From NCBI GenBank assembly GCA_001600695.1, contig BCKQ01000008.1:508122-572121 (forward strand): a stretch of DNA of 64,000 nucleotides, read 5' to 3'. Source of the stretch: Ascoidea asiatica (Eukaryota; Ascomycota; Saccharomycetes; Ascoideales; Ascoideaceae). Made by a program: the position numbers and the translations under genes. Below, one piece after another: positions 49,649 to 60,058 of this stretch. How positions within the stretch are numbered: position 1 is the stretch's first letter; every line of letters starts with the position of its first letter. Under the pieces are notes generated by a model. The model was not told where the DNA came from. It did no database searches and was given only the letters and a program-made list of their open reading frames with translations.

Positions 49649-51769
49649 TTAGTTTTCTTCATCATCTAAATGTTTTAAACCAGAAAATTCTAAACTATCA
49701 ACTTTGACATTTAAAGGTGGTACAATAATCTCATAATCTTGAGTAACAGCATCTTTTCTAGTAATATCATATTCAACATGAATTGTTGCAGATAAACCAT
49801 CCTGAGAAACAGGATATTCATAATTTCTTTCTTTATGATTAACTTTNAATTCATGTCTTTTAGTTAAAGTTGATAATTTACTTTCATTTCTTATTGGACC
49901 AGGGATTTTAGAAGTACCAATTAAATTATAATTTTCATCATTTTCAATTGGAATTAAAGTTGCATAATTTCTTTTATTTAAAAAACAATTTTGAGGATAA
50001 TTTCTATCAGTTATATTATCAGTATCTCTTTTAAAAACAGGAATCATATCTTCATCAGTTTCATTACCAAATTTATGAATCCAAGATTTTTGACTATTAA
50101 ATAAGATTGTTGCAACAGCAGTTGGTGGAGGTACATTAATAATTGCAGAAGAAACAAGATTAATCATAAATCTTGGATCTCTTTCAGGATTAGAAGCAAT
50201 TTTATCATCATTTGATTGAAATCTACCAAAAGCAGCTAAATGAACATCACCAGATAATATTGTAATTCTAACACCATTAGTAGCTTGAAAATTTGATAAT
50301 CTCATTAAAAATTTATTTCTTTCAGTTTTATGATTTGATGAACACCAATGATCATTTAAATCATCAACAATATCAACAGCACCATCAAAATTATTTAAAC
50401 CAAAATCTAAATTAAAATTTTTTAAAAATCCAGTAACTGAAGAAGTTATTTTATTATTTAAAAGATTTTCTAANAAAACTAATCTTGGATACATTATTGG
50501 TACACCTAATAATAATAATAAATGTTTTATATCACCATTTGAATCATCAATTTCTTTTTGTAATCTGTAAAATATTAAATCATAAGTTTCATTATTAACA
50601 ATTTTATTTAAAGTTCTTTCAGTTCTACAATCTAAAGCTAAAGCAGCAATTTTTTTACCCAATCTAACATAAACTGAATGAGATAATTGATTAACATATG
50701 GACCAATAGTTTTACCAAGAATCCAAGAATTTTCTTTAAATAAATTTTCATTCGGAGAAGTATGATGTTGGAATAAAAGATAATATTTATAAGCAGAATC
50801 TCCAATACATTTAAACATTGGAGAAGAATTTAATTCATCAGAATATGAACCAAAACCATCAATAATATCATGATCATCAAAACAATTTATTGAAGGAATT
50901 GTTGATAAAATTTTTGGAAATAATTTATTCCAAGTTGGAGTTTTACAACCATACATAAAACCTCTACCATACCAATCTAAATAATGATCTAAATAAAAAT
51001 CATTAAAAGATTGAATATCATCATGAGAAGCAATTTCTTTTTTTCTTTCACTAATATCAGCATCAAGATATGATTTATATAATTTATTTCTAACTCTTAC
51101 AGCATCACAATAAATTTGATCACCACCACCAATCATTACATGATAATTTAAATTTATATGATTTCTAATAACATCATACCATAAAGAACCATTATAAATT
51201 GAAGAATCAGTATTTAATGAAAATCCATTACATGAATAAGATATAATATTCATTGATTGATTAATTGAAGGTAAAAAAAATTGATATTCAGGTAAATTAA
51301 AATNATTTATAAAATATTTACATTTTTGTTGAAATTTAAATAAATTTAAATTTATATTATATCTCCAAAAGAAATAATTTTTTTCTTGATAAATTAAATC
51401 ACCATCAAATTCACCATTTAAAATTTCAACATCTTCAGTTTCTTGATCAAAATTAAAATCTTTTGAAGGACCTAATTGAAAAGTAATTATTGGTTTTTCA
51501 ATTGAATAATTTTTTGAATTTGAAAATTCATTTGAAGTTACAATTAATAAAGTTGATCTATAATTATTTGAATTATTTTCATGAGTTGCTAATAATCTTA
51601 AAGATGGACCTGCTCTTAAATCTATAATATTTTCAATTCCAACTTCATTTATAATTAAATCAGGAGATTCATGAGTTGTACCAGAAAATTTATCAAAATA
51701 TTCTTTTTGAGAATTTTTCGCAAACCAAGTTGATTTTGGTATATATTTTGATTCAAAAGATGAAGACAT
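49649..51769 (-). CDS. PhoD-like metallophosphatase, fungal cytosolic type
   Basis: This 706-residue protein has the PhoD-like phosphatase fold used by metal-dependent phosphodiesterases. The metal-binding motifs are in order: GGGDQIYCD (Asp217), then DDHDIIDGFGSY (Asp298, Asp299, His300, Asp301), then SGDVHLAAFGRF (Asp508, His510). YGRGFMYGCKTPTWNKLF, between the first two motifs, is typical of the fungal family. No signal peptide or membrane segment is visible, so the protein is probably cytosolic, unlike bacterial secreted PhoD. Substrate is unknown; I do not recall a S. cerevisiae orthologue with a defined role. Three ambiguous bases leave the frame open. It shares a divergent promoter with DSK2. 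Confidence 0.82.
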   Translation of the reverse strand: MSSSFESKYIPKSTWFAKNSQKEYFDKFSGTTHESPDLIINEVGIENIIDLRAGPSLRLLATHENNSNNYRSTLLIVTSNEFSNSKNYSIEKPIITFQLGPSKDFNFDQETEDVEILNGEFDGDLIYQEKNYFFWRYNINLNLFKFQQKCKYFINXFNLPEYQFFLPSINQSMNIISYSCNGFSLNTDSSIYNGSLWYDVIRNHINLNYHVMIGGGDQIYCDAVRVRNKLYKSYLDADISERKKEIASHDDIQSFNDFYLDHYLDWYGRGFMYGCKTPTWNKLFPKILSTIPSINCFDDHDIIDGFGSYSDELNSSPMFKCIGDSAYKYYLLFQHHTSPNENLFKENSWILGKTIGPYVNQLSHSVYVRLGKKIAALALDCRTERTLNKIVNNETYDLIFYRLQKEIDDSNGDIKHLLLLLGVPIMYPRLVXLENLLNNKITSSVTGFLKNFNLDFGLNNFDGAVDIVDDLNDHWCSSNHKTERNKFLMRLSNFQATNGVRITILSGDVHLAAFGRFQSNDDKIASNPERDPRFMINLVSSAIINVPPPTAVATILFNSQKSWIHKFGNETDEDMIPVFKRDTDNITDRNYPQNCFLNKRNYATLIPIENDENYNLIGTSKIPGPIRNESKLSTLTKRHEXKVNHKERNYEYPVSQDGLSATIHVEYDITRKDAVTQDYEIIVPPLNVKVDSLEFSGLKHLDDEEN

Positions 51770-52196
51770 TTATTTAATAAGATCTTTATTGACTTGAATA
51801 TAATAAAATTGACCTCAATTGACTTCAATTAAATATTATTAACTTGAATATAATTAATTGACTTGAATTAATTTGAATTAAAGGGTTCAATTCATAGTTT
51901 TTATACAGTATTATAAATTGAATGATTATAATTTGATAACTAAAATTGAGTTATCACCATGAAATTGGATAGAACGATAAGAGTGGATGATTGTGGCTGA
52001 AAATTGCAACTGCATCTGAAATTTCAGATCTTCACATTTTTGATCAAGAAAAGTTGCCGTTCCGTTAAAACAGAGACCAGAAGTTTGGATCTTTTGGGGG
52101 TTTTAGTAACGTGATGTTAAATCCGTTTAATAAAATATAAACCNGCTACAAGGATATAATACACGTGAAGTTTTTTTTTTTGGCGGGTATTCCAAA

Positions 52197-52201
52197 AGGG
52201 G
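52197..52201 (+). promoter_or_regulatory. STRE (AGGGG) upstream of DSK2
   Basis: The Msn2/Msn4 core AGGGG, 34 bases from a perfect heat-shock element and 489 bases upstream of DSK2. Weak alone; the pairing with the heat-shock element gives it meaning. Confidence 0.4.
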
Positions 52202-52234
52202 AAACGTTAAGACNAAAAATGTTAGATTAAGATA

Positions 52235-52247
52235 GAAGCTTCTAGAA
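52235..52247 (+). promoter_or_regulatory. Perfect three-unit heat-shock element
   Basis: GAA-gc-TTC-ta-GAA is an exact nGAAnnTTCnnGAAn array, the minimal strong Hsf1 site. It lies 443 bases upstream of DSK2 and about 470 bases upstream of the PhoD-like gene. Dsk2 handles ubiquitinated misfolded protein, so heat-shock control of DSK2 is the likelier target. Confidence 0.6.
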
Positions 52248-52689
52248 AAACAGCCAGCCACCGTCTGACCGTGTTAACCATCTATACGGAGTGTCAATTA
52301 CGGATTTATATAAAATCCCAGGTGCGGATGGAAAAGAAAATAACTTTGATATATTCCTGAGAAAGATCTGAGAAGAAAGGGAAAAGCAGTGAGAAAGTGA
52401 ACAAACTGTTGGAAATTGTTGGGAGTTTAGATTCCGTTTCTGTCTTTATCAGAAATTGCCCCCAGCCAGATTTTAATATACTACTACTATCGTTGTATTT
52501 TGATACTGTATTTTGATATTTATATTCTCTGAATTAGAACAAGAAGAGGAAATAGATTAGAATAAAATAATAGAATATAATATAATAGAAGTTAGTCATA
52601 TTAACAATAAANAATTAATATCTAATTCAATTCAAATAAAAGTAATATTTAATATAGTAATAAAAAATTGAATAAATAATTTAGTCAAA

Positions 52690-53988
52690 ATGTCTCAAGA
52701 AGAAGATTCAGAAAAAATTGATATTGTAATTAAAGCATCTGATAAAAATTATAATATCAAAATAAATCCATCTTCAAAAATATTAGAACTTAAAACAGAA
52801 ATTGAAACTTTATCAAAAATACCTTCTGATCGTCAGCGTTTAATTTATTCAGGTAGAGTTTTAAAAGATACTCAATCTTTAACTTTTTATAAAATTCAAA
52901 ATTCTCATACTATTCATTTAGTTAAAGGTGCTGCTTCAAGATCATCTGCATCCCAATCATCTTCATCAGCATCAACAACAGCAAATAATTCTTCCAGTAC
53001 CAATAACAATAATAATAATAATAATGGTGTTCCATCTTCAAGTNATATTGCTTCTGGTCAAGGTGCTTTTAATCCATTAGCTGATATAACAGGAGCAAGA
53101 TATGCAGGTTATGGACCTCAATTTTCACCACAATCAATATTTTCTCAACTTGGTTTAAATTCAAATGGTGAAGTAAATAATTCTCAATTAGATTCAATGA
53201 TTAATTCTCAAGAATTTCAATCTTCAATGAGATCAATGTTAGATAATCCACAAATGTTAGATTATGTTATTAGTCAATCACCTCAATTAAGAGCAATGGG
53301 ACCAATGGCAAGACAAATGTTACAAAGTGATCAATTTAGAAATATGGTAGCAAATCCACAATTATTATCATCTGTTATGCAATTTCAATCTTCTTTAAAT
53401 AATGCTAATACTAATAGTGATAATGGTACTACACCAAGTAATATTCCTGCACCAGGTGATCCAAATGCTTCTACCACTCCTTCTACAAATTCCAATACAA
53501 CAACAAATAATAATACCAATAATACTAATAATAATCAAAATCCATTTGCAGCTCTTTTAAATGGTTCAAATGGACAATTTCCAATGTTTCCACCTTCAAT
53601 GTTTACTCCTCCTACAGCTCCAACAAATAATAATACTGATAGTAATAGTACTGATACTAATAATAACAACAATAACAATAATAATAATAGTCAAGCTCCA
53701 TTTAATCCATGGGGTGCCTTTGGTAATTTGGGTCAACCAAATGCAACAAATCCAGCTCAACCAAATCCATTTATGGATATGTTTATGAATTCATTTGCAG
53801 CTCCAAATGCAGGTAATACTAATACTCCAATTGAAACTGATAATAGACCTCCAGAAGAAAGATATGAAAGTCAATTACGTCAATTAAATGATATGGGATT
53901 TTTTGATTTTGATCAAAATGTAACTGCTTTAAGAAGAAGTGGTGGTAGTGTACAAGGTGCAATTGAATATCTTCTTTCAAATGTTTAG
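52690..53988 (+). CDS. DSK2: Ubiquilin-type proteasome shuttle factor Dsk2
   Basis: Dsk2 carries ubiquitinated proteins to the proteasome. The 432-residue product has an N-terminal ubiquitin-like domain (about 10-85, with RLIYSGRVLKD and HTIHLVKG), a Ser/Asn-rich linker and STI1-type Met-rich helices (about 170-240, for example MLDNPQMLDYVISQSPQLR). A second Asn/Pro-rich linker follows, and the C-terminal ubiquitin-associated domain (about 388-432) has YESQLRQLNDMGFFDFDQN, with the MGF ubiquitin-binding loop. Length is somewhat above the 373 of S. cerevisiae, owing to the linkers. One ambiguous base lies in the linker. Stress elements are upstream. Confidence 0.96.
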   Translation: MSQEEDSEKIDIVIKASDKNYNIKINPSSKILELKTEIETLSKIPSDRQRLIYSGRVLKDTQSLTFYKIQNSHTIHLVKGAASRSSASQSSSSASTTANNSSSTNNNNNNNNGVPSSSXIASGQGAFNPLADITGARYAGYGPQFSPQSIFSQLGLNSNGEVNNSQLDSMINSQEFQSSMRSMLDNPQMLDYVISQSPQLRAMGPMARQMLQSDQFRNMVANPQLLSSVMQFQSSLNNANTNSDNGTTPSNIPAPGDPNASTTPSTNSNTTTNNNTNNTNNNQNPFAALLNGSNGQFPMFPPSMFTPPTAPTNNNTDSNSTDTNNNNNNNNNNSQAPFNPWGAFGNLGQPNATNPAQPNPFMDMFMNSFAAPNAGNTNTPIETDNRPPEERYESQLRQLNDMGFFDFDQNVTALRRSGGSVQGAIEYLLSNV

Positions 53989-54946
53989 TATCTATTTTCT
54001 ATACTTTTTATAATTTTATAATATTTACTACAAACAAAATACAATAAAAACTTCATTTTGTAATAATTTTTTTTATTTCATTATCTTTAACCAAATAACC
54101 TTTATCAATACAATTATACAAAAGTAATGAAATTAATAGTGTTGATGATAATTACACTNGTAATAGCAAAAATTATTGTTTGTAATGTTTACTACTTAAA
54201 AAAGTACTTTCATTTTCATATTCTCTTGAATCAAATCAAGACTAATAATCTCAAATAACAAATATATATATTTTTAATAATAATAATAATAAAACGTATG
54301 TAAGATCAATCCTTGCACTATTTTTCATACAGGCACACGAAGGTAACCTTTAGAATAAATTAAATTATTCAGAAAAAACACTGCACCCAAGATTAATCAA
54401 TTTATTCTTCTAATTGAATTTTAAAAAACTTTTAAAAATTACTTCTTAAAAAGATAACAATATTCACCATGTCCTGGGTCAAGAATCAAAAGATTCAACC
54501 TCGTGGGAAAACTTTTAATGTTATATCCATCAGTTAATTATGCGTATTGTTGNAGAAAAGAAAAAAGAAAAAAAAAGAAGAATAAATTAAATTCAATGGA
54601 GACAAATCTCTGTTTTTATATTCGTTGACTGGATCAAATTTCCATTGAAAATTGAATAATAAAAAGAAGTTCTGCCGGGTAACTTCTCNGAAAATTCTTT
54701 TGTGGTACAAATAAAACAGGCACGTGACTCTGTTAATTTTATTTGAATTTGAAACTGAAATATTTGAAGAAAGTGAAATACTCGAAGAAGGTGAATAAAG
54801 AGTGAAGAAAGAGTGAAGAAGGTTAAAGAAGTGAAGAATTGAAGAAGATACTGGTGAATATATCATCTCTTTATTTCGTATCTAATTCAGTCCAGGGAAG
54901 TATTTGGTTGGAGGTAAATAACTAGAAATAATAGAGCATTCTGAAA
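53989..54946. other. Intergenic region between DSK2 and MRP4
   Basis: DSK2 3' sequence followed by the MRP4 promoter. It has a small hairpin GAATC-AAAA-GATTC (54483-54496) and a Cbf1-type CACGTGAC overlapping TGACTC (54721-54730). A 110-codon minus-strand frame (54534-54866) with two ambiguous codons is not convincing as a gene. Confidence 0.55.
54721..54730 (-). promoter_or_regulatory. Overlapping Cbf1 (GTCACGTG) and TGACTC motifs
   Basis: Read on the minus strand, GTCACGTG is an exact RTCACRTG match; on the plus strand the same bases run into TGACTC. It lies 217 bases upstream of the MRP4 start. Cbf1 occupies many respiratory and ribosomal promoters in yeasts, so control of MRP4 is plausible. 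Confidence 0.35.
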
Positions 54947-56622
54947 ATGATGATAAGAAATACCTATATCAAAAGTATGTTTAATCTATAATGATATCTA
55001 CAGTATATTATTCATTAACTAATTAAAATTCATTATTCTAACAACTTCTTTTTTTTGAATTTATATTATTATTTAAAGATCTTTTGATTAAAAATATCAG
55101 AACAAATTTTCATAATGTTCCTCAGAGATCCTTTATGAATTCAAGATTGACTTATCAGCAGCAGTCAAATTCATCTGATTCTATTGAAAATAATACTGTT
55201 GTTGAAAAATCATCTGAAATACAACCTAAAATTGAAATTGATAATAATAATAAGAACAATGACAATAATGATAAACAAATTGATAATGAGATTAAAAATG
55301 ATTTAATAAGTAAAAATAATAACAATAATAATAATATAGATTATGATCTTGAATCGATAACTAAAGAAAATCATTCTTTAGCTTCAAGTGCTTTAAATCA
55401 ATTATCAAAATTATCTGAAAAGGATATAGATGATTTAAATAAACAAATTTTAAAAAAATTTTCTGAAAATAAAAAAACTCATTCAAAATTAAATGAATTA
55501 GATTTAAAAACAAAAAATTTAATTAAAGATTATTCTTATAATATTATTAATTCAGATGATTCTAATAATTTAAATTCAATTGATGATGATTCATCTTCTT
55601 CAATTGGTAATATGAATTTAAAATTAAATAAAAATGATGGTTATAATAATGATGATTTAATTTTATCAAAAAAATTTCCAAAATTATTAATTTCCGATGA
55701 TAATCAACCTTATACACAACAAGAATTATTTTTAAGAAAATTATATTTTAANAAAAAATTTGGTAATTATGGTTCAAATTTATCAAATGAAGTTTATAAA
55801 CCTTTCAAAGATTTAAATCCAAATTCTTTTAAAATTGACCAATTATCAATAAATACTTTATTAAGTTGTGGTGCTCATTTAGGTCAATCAACTTCTTTAT
55901 GGAGATCTTCAACTCAACCTTTTATTTATGGTATTTATAAAGGTATTCATATAATTAATTTAGAAAAAACTTTATCATATTTAAAAAGAGCTTGTAAAGT
56001 TATTGAAGGTATTGTTGAAAAAAATGGTATTGTTTTATTTGTTGGTACAAAAGATGGTCAACAAAAATCTCTTGAAAATGCTGCAAATTTAATTAATGGT
56101 TATTATGTTTCTTCACATTGGGTACCGGGTACTTTAACAAATTCAACAGAAATTTCTAAAAATTCAACAAGAATTAAAATTAATTCTTTTAATGAAATTT
56201 TAAAAAATGATTCCATTGATCCAATTTTAAAAAAAACTGTTTTAAAACCAGATTTAATTGTAATTTTAAATATGAATGAAAATAAAATTTTATTAAAAGA
56301 AGCAATGCAAACAAGAATTCCAACCATTGGTATTGTTGATACTGATTGTGAACCAAGTTTAGTTACTTATCCAATTCCTGCAAATGATGATAGTATAAGA
56401 TGTACAAATGTTTTAACAACAATTTTAGCAAGTGCAGGTTTAAAAGGTAAACAAAAAAGACATAATGTTTTAAAAAATTTATTAAAAGATCAAAAATCTT
56501 CTCTTGAATCAAAATCAAATAATACAATTCCAAATTCAAATACTGAATTAAATTCAAATTCAAATTTAATTTCAAATACTAAAGAGTCTGAATTAAATAG
56601 TGAATTAGATTATGAAACCTAA
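54947..56622 (+). CDS. MRP4: Mitochondrial small-subunit ribosomal protein uS2m (Mrp4), one intron
   Basis: Mrp4 is the mitochondrial homologue of bacterial ribosomal protein S2. I join 54947-54974 to 55079-56622, giving 523 residues. The long downstream frame has no ATG before 55135, yet the codons before that Met are still presequence-like. The added exon gives MMIRNTYIKN followed by LLIKNIRTNF, a basic, acid-free targeting sequence. The S2 domain spans about 265-465: INTLLSCGAHLGQSTSLW, GIHIINLEKTL, VLFVGTKD, WVPGTLTNS, and GIVDTDCEPSLVTYPIPAND with NDDS. Residues 40-250 are a long Asn/Lys/Ser-rich yeast extension. If the intron is not used, translation could start at 55135. Confidence 0.9.
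54975..55078 (+). other. MRP4: Predicted spliceosomal intron of MRP4
   Basis: The 104-base intron begins GTATGT, the canonical yeast 5' site, and has a branch sequence TTCTAAC at 55036-55042. It then runs through a T-rich tract to the first downstream AG (55077-55078). Splicing joins the exons in phase through codon 10 and supplies an ATG and presequence that the unspliced frame lacks. Confidence 0.8.
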
Positions 56623-57260
56623 AGAGAAAGAGACATAAAAAAAAAATAATTAAGTATACTTTTCATTTTCAATGTAAATAGAAACAATCAAATAAACAAG
56701 TTTAATAGATATAAATTAATAAATAAACGTTTTCTTTTCTTGTTTTTTTTTAATATATTATAAATTGTGTATTATAAAACTTATATTAAAAGTAACTTTA
56801 TTAAAGAACAATTTATCAAGCAAATGAATGAAAGATAAAAAAGTGAAAAAATAAACAGTATATACTAAATATAAACATAAAATTTGATAAAAACAAAAAA
56901 ATAAAAACATAGATTAGAGAAAAAAAAACTAAATAACAAAAAGAATGGAAATGAAAATGAAAGTTATTAACAAGTTTTAATTAATATATCAAAATTATTA
57001 ATTTTAATAAATTGATAATTCAATTAAATGAACTTGTATATACTATCATTAATTGTTTATAAAAAAAAAAAGAGGGGAGACAAAAAAAATTATAATAGTA
57101 GATGATTTTGATATTATTGATTATAATGATATTATATTGAAATTATTGAAATGATATTATTGATGATTTTATTGATGATTTTATTGATGATTTTATTGAT
57201 GATTTTATTAATGATTAAAAAATCATTTAAGAATAAATTGAAGATTGAATTAAAAATTAA
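56623..57260. other. Intergenic region between converging MRP4 and KES1
   Basis: Very AT-rich, containing both 3' ends. The only structure is the 12-base tandem repeat at 57159-57216, which lies in the KES1 3' UTR. Confidence 0.6.
57159..57216. repeat. 12-bp tandem repeat (ATTGATGATTTT), nearly five copies
   Basis: Four perfect copies and one diverged copy. It lies about 45-100 bases downstream of the KES1 stop codon. An open frame across it repeats Ile-Leu-Leu-Met and is only a by-product. Confidence 0.9.
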
Positions 57261-58589
57261 TTATAAAACTGGAATTTCAGTTTCATTATCAAAAGCAGAA
57301 CGATCTAATCTCCAATGTTTTGCATCAGCATCAGGAGTATCATCTTTATCACCGATCATTGTACCAGAAGGTACATTATTTTTAGATAAACCAGCTAAAG
57401 AAGCTAAAGAAATTAAAGGATCAGAAGAAGTACCTAATTGAGGTAAATCATTTGAAGATAAATCAATTTCTTTAAACCATCTTGTTTTCCAAGGATTATT
57501 TTGATCATTTTCTAATTTTCTTAATTCTCTTTGATCATTTTCTAATTTTGATTTTTTTTCATGAATTAAATTAAAATCACCTTGTATAATTGCATCAGCC
57601 ACATCTTTCCAAGCTTTTCTTGATTCTAATGGATTTTGTTTTTCTAAAGGTTTAACTTCTAAAATTTTTGGTTTAATAGCTTGAGCATCATAAAATAATT
57701 CTTTTGAATTTACATTTGAAGAATCACCAATATAAATAGTTGAAATTCCAGACCATTGACCAGAAATTGTAAATAAAGGAGAATTTGATTTTTTTGATTT
57801 TGATATTAAATCAGAATTTTTAAAAATTTTTGCTTTAAAAGAATTTTTTTTACCAGATAACCAACCTTTACCAGAATAATCAATAATTGATATAAAACCA
57901 GAAGAAGATTGAATATAAGATTTACCTTCTAATTCAACAAATGGAGAAGCAGCTAATAAACCTTCTATATGTAAACCAGGTAAAGTAATTAAAAAAGATT
58001 CATTAATATTTGGATTATTAAAATTTATTATTGCATGACCAAATTGTTTAACAGATAAAGTATAAGTTGAAATTGAAGCTTTAATTCTATTATAACCTTG
58101 TAAATTAAAATTATTTTTATCATTTATAATTGCATATGAAGTAATTGGAGGATGATGACTAACTTGTTCACTTAAAAGAATTGTATCACCAATTTTTTTA
58201 TCATTTGAATTATCAGACCATTTACCAATAAATAATTCACCTAAAAATGGATTTAATGGTTTTTTTTCACTACCCATTGATTCATTTCTTGAACAATATT
58301 GAGATTTTAAAGTTGAAATAAACCATTTTGTTACAGCTAAAATTCTTTTAATTGATAATTCATCATTTGATAAATTTGTAGAATCAGAATAAGAATTATT
58401 ATTATTAATATTATTATTATTTATAAAATTTGGAGAAATTAATAAATCTGGATGTTCAGACCAATATTGAGAATATTCAACTAATGAAACAGGAGATAAA
58501 ATAAATGGAGGAGCAGTTAATGAAGCTAAATCACCATTATAAGAAGCAATTGATTTTAAAAATGAAGTCCAAGAAGCAGTTGTTGACAT
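57261..58589 (-). CDS. KES1: Oxysterol-binding protein homologue Kes1/Osh4
   Basis: Osh4 is a soluble lipid-exchange protein that moves sterol and PI4P between membranes and restrains Sec14-dependent Golgi traffic. The 442-residue product is a lone sterol-binding domain, without PH or ankyrin parts, which points to the short Osh4/5 class (434 residues in S. cerevisiae). The N-terminal lid ([28 protein letters not shown]) is present. [12 protein letters not shown] and the signature EQVSHHPP (Glu141-Pro148), with the two His that bind the PI4P phosphate, follow. The C-terminal third has the AWKDVADAI and WKTRWFKE segments. The only insert is a short Asn-rich loop near residue 60. Confidence 0.93.
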   Translation of the reverse strand: MSTTASWTSFLKSIASYNGDLASLTAPPFILSPVSLVEYSQYWSEHPDLLISPNFINNNNINNNNSYSDSTNLSNDELSIKRILAVTKWFISTLKSQYCSRNESMGSEKKPLNPFLGELFIGKWSDNSNDKKIGDTILLSEQVSHHPPITSYAIINDKNNFNLQGYNRIKASISTYTLSVKQFGHAIINFNNPNINESFLITLPGLHIEGLLAASPFVELEGKSYIQSSSGFISIIDYSGKGWLSGKKNSFKAKIFKNSDLISKSKKSNSPLFTISGQWSGISTIYIGDSSNVNSKELFYDAQAIKPKILEVKPLEKQNPLESRKAWKDVADAIIQGDFNLIHEKKSKLENDQRELRKLENDQNNPWKTRWFKEIDLSSNDLPQLGTSSDPLISLASLAGLSKNNVPSGTMIGDKDDTPDADAKHWRLDRSAFDNETEIPVL

Positions 58590-59107
58590 TTTGAATATTT
58601 ATATTTATATTTATATATAGATAAAGTAAAGTAAAATAAAGTATAATATAATGTAATATAATATATATAAGAAAGTAATAGATAAATATATAGAATAAGA
58701 TAATAATAGGGGAATTAATAAAATATAATGTAATAGTTATAGTTAATTATCTTTAGTATGATATTTATCTATATAATACTTATAATACTTATAATACTTA
58801 TAAAATGATATAAAATGAATTGATTTGATTTGATTTTATTGATTTGATTTGATTGATTTTCTTTTTTTTTTTTTTTTTTTTTAAAAAGAATGAGTTTGAA
58901 ATAAATTTATTTACTTTGTTTATTGATTGATTTATTTATTTATTTATTTATTTTAAATTACCGGTAGTTTTAAAATTTATTGTATTTTGAATTGGTAAAG
59001 AAATAAATTCGTATAGAAAATTAATCAGAGACAGGGTAGGAGTAAATATTAATACTTATTGAAAGTAAAAAAAGAAGATATTAAAGAATATGTAAATAGA
59101 TAATTAA

Positions 59108-59108
<1 letters not shown>

Positions 59109-59153
<45 letters not shown>
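59109..59153. repeat. Non-coding TTA microsatellite, about 15 copies
   Basis: A pure TTA run directly next to the left edge of the G+C-rich island. Confidence 0.95.
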
Positions 59154-59189
59154 TATTTATTTAGTATTTATTTATTTGTTCCTTTAATT

Positions 59190-59780
59190 TGCTATGGTTG
59201 AATTGCATTTTAACTTCAGCTTTCTGACGGTTTTGAAGCTTTTGGAAGGAGGTTTGCCCTCGCCACAGCCGCCACCAACGCCGCCAACGCCCCAGCTGAA
59301 AACGATTGGAAATGTGCTGAGGTGGCCGCGGCGGGATCCGGACACGGAGAGGCANCCCCATGGCGGATCCCGCGGCAAGCAAGCTAAAACTCGTTCTGCT
59401 CGTACCGGAAACTGCGCAAGAGCGAAAAAAAAGCCTGGGGAATTGCTTCGGTCCCGGCCACCAGCAATCTTGCCACGAGATGAAACAGCAATACGTAGCT
59501 GTTAGCTATTTGTTGTTGCTATTTGTTGTTGCTATTGCTTGCCTGCGCAACTCTTACGCAGAATGTCACCAAGAATTTACGCAGATGTGGTCTGAATATT
59601 ATCACGTTCTAAGAGAGAATAAACGACGGCGCACTTTTTCTCAGAGCGAGGCCCGAGCAAGAATTCCCACTTATTTTCTCTTCATTTTCACTTCACTTCA
59701 ACTTTCTTGCGCTGTAAGAGAATTTCTTAGCGATTTCAAAAAAATTGCTAATCGTTACAACACCGCCACTTTATAGTTGC
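59190..59780. other. G+C-rich island with strong hairpin; 138-codon frame of doubtful status
   Basis: The line 59281-59340 is 67% G+C, the highest in the window. A strong inverted repeat pairs 59325-59340 with 59364-59376 (core GCGGGATCCG against CGGATCCCGC). A 138-codon plus-strand frame (59360-59776) begins MADPAASKLK and has one hydrophobic segment (YVAVSYLLLLFVVAIACL). It uses GCG, CTC and CTG codons unlike any neighbour, and I do not recognise it. Long frames arise easily in G+C-rich DNA because stop codons are AT-rich. It could be a relic of foreign DNA, a structured non-coding RNA or a young gene. Confidence 0.4.
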
Positions 59781-60058
59781 CACTTAAACAGCCACATTCC
59801 ATTTCAAGATATATCTTATGCTTATCAATCAATTACATAATCACCTAAAAATATAGAGACCAACTCCATGGATCATAGTCTTTCTACAATAATAAAAGTA
59901 TATTCATATCAAATCTATTCATTTATTTTGATATTTTTATTTATTTTAATATTTATATTAATATTAATATTTTCATAATTAACTTGATTCAGTCTAGCAG
60001 AAATTCAATGTAATACATTATTATGCATTATAAACATTTTTTTTTTTTTTCTTTTACT

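Larger units (their letters stand above)
51770..52689. other. Divergent promoter between the PhoD-like gene and DSK2
   Basis: The middle (about 52000-52460) is richer in G+C than the adjacent genes. It contains CACGTG at 52162-52167, a stress element AGGGG at 52197-52201 and a perfect three-unit heat-shock element at 52235-52247. The last 200 bases before DSK2 are AT-rich 5' UTR. Confidence 0.6.
58590..60058. other. Intergenic region upstream of KES1 and downstream of AOS1
   Basis: From KES1 outward this holds AT-rich promoter DNA, a run of T (about 58861-58882), an ATT microsatellite (59109-59153), and then an abrupt G+C-rich island (59190-59780). AT-rich DNA follows up to the AOS1 stop. 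The island is described separately. Confidence 0.6.

Noticed and set aside
54534-54866. 110-codon minus-strand frame between DSK2 and MRP4
   Set aside because: Two ambiguous codons, Ser/Phe-rich low complexity and overlap with the MRP4 promoter.
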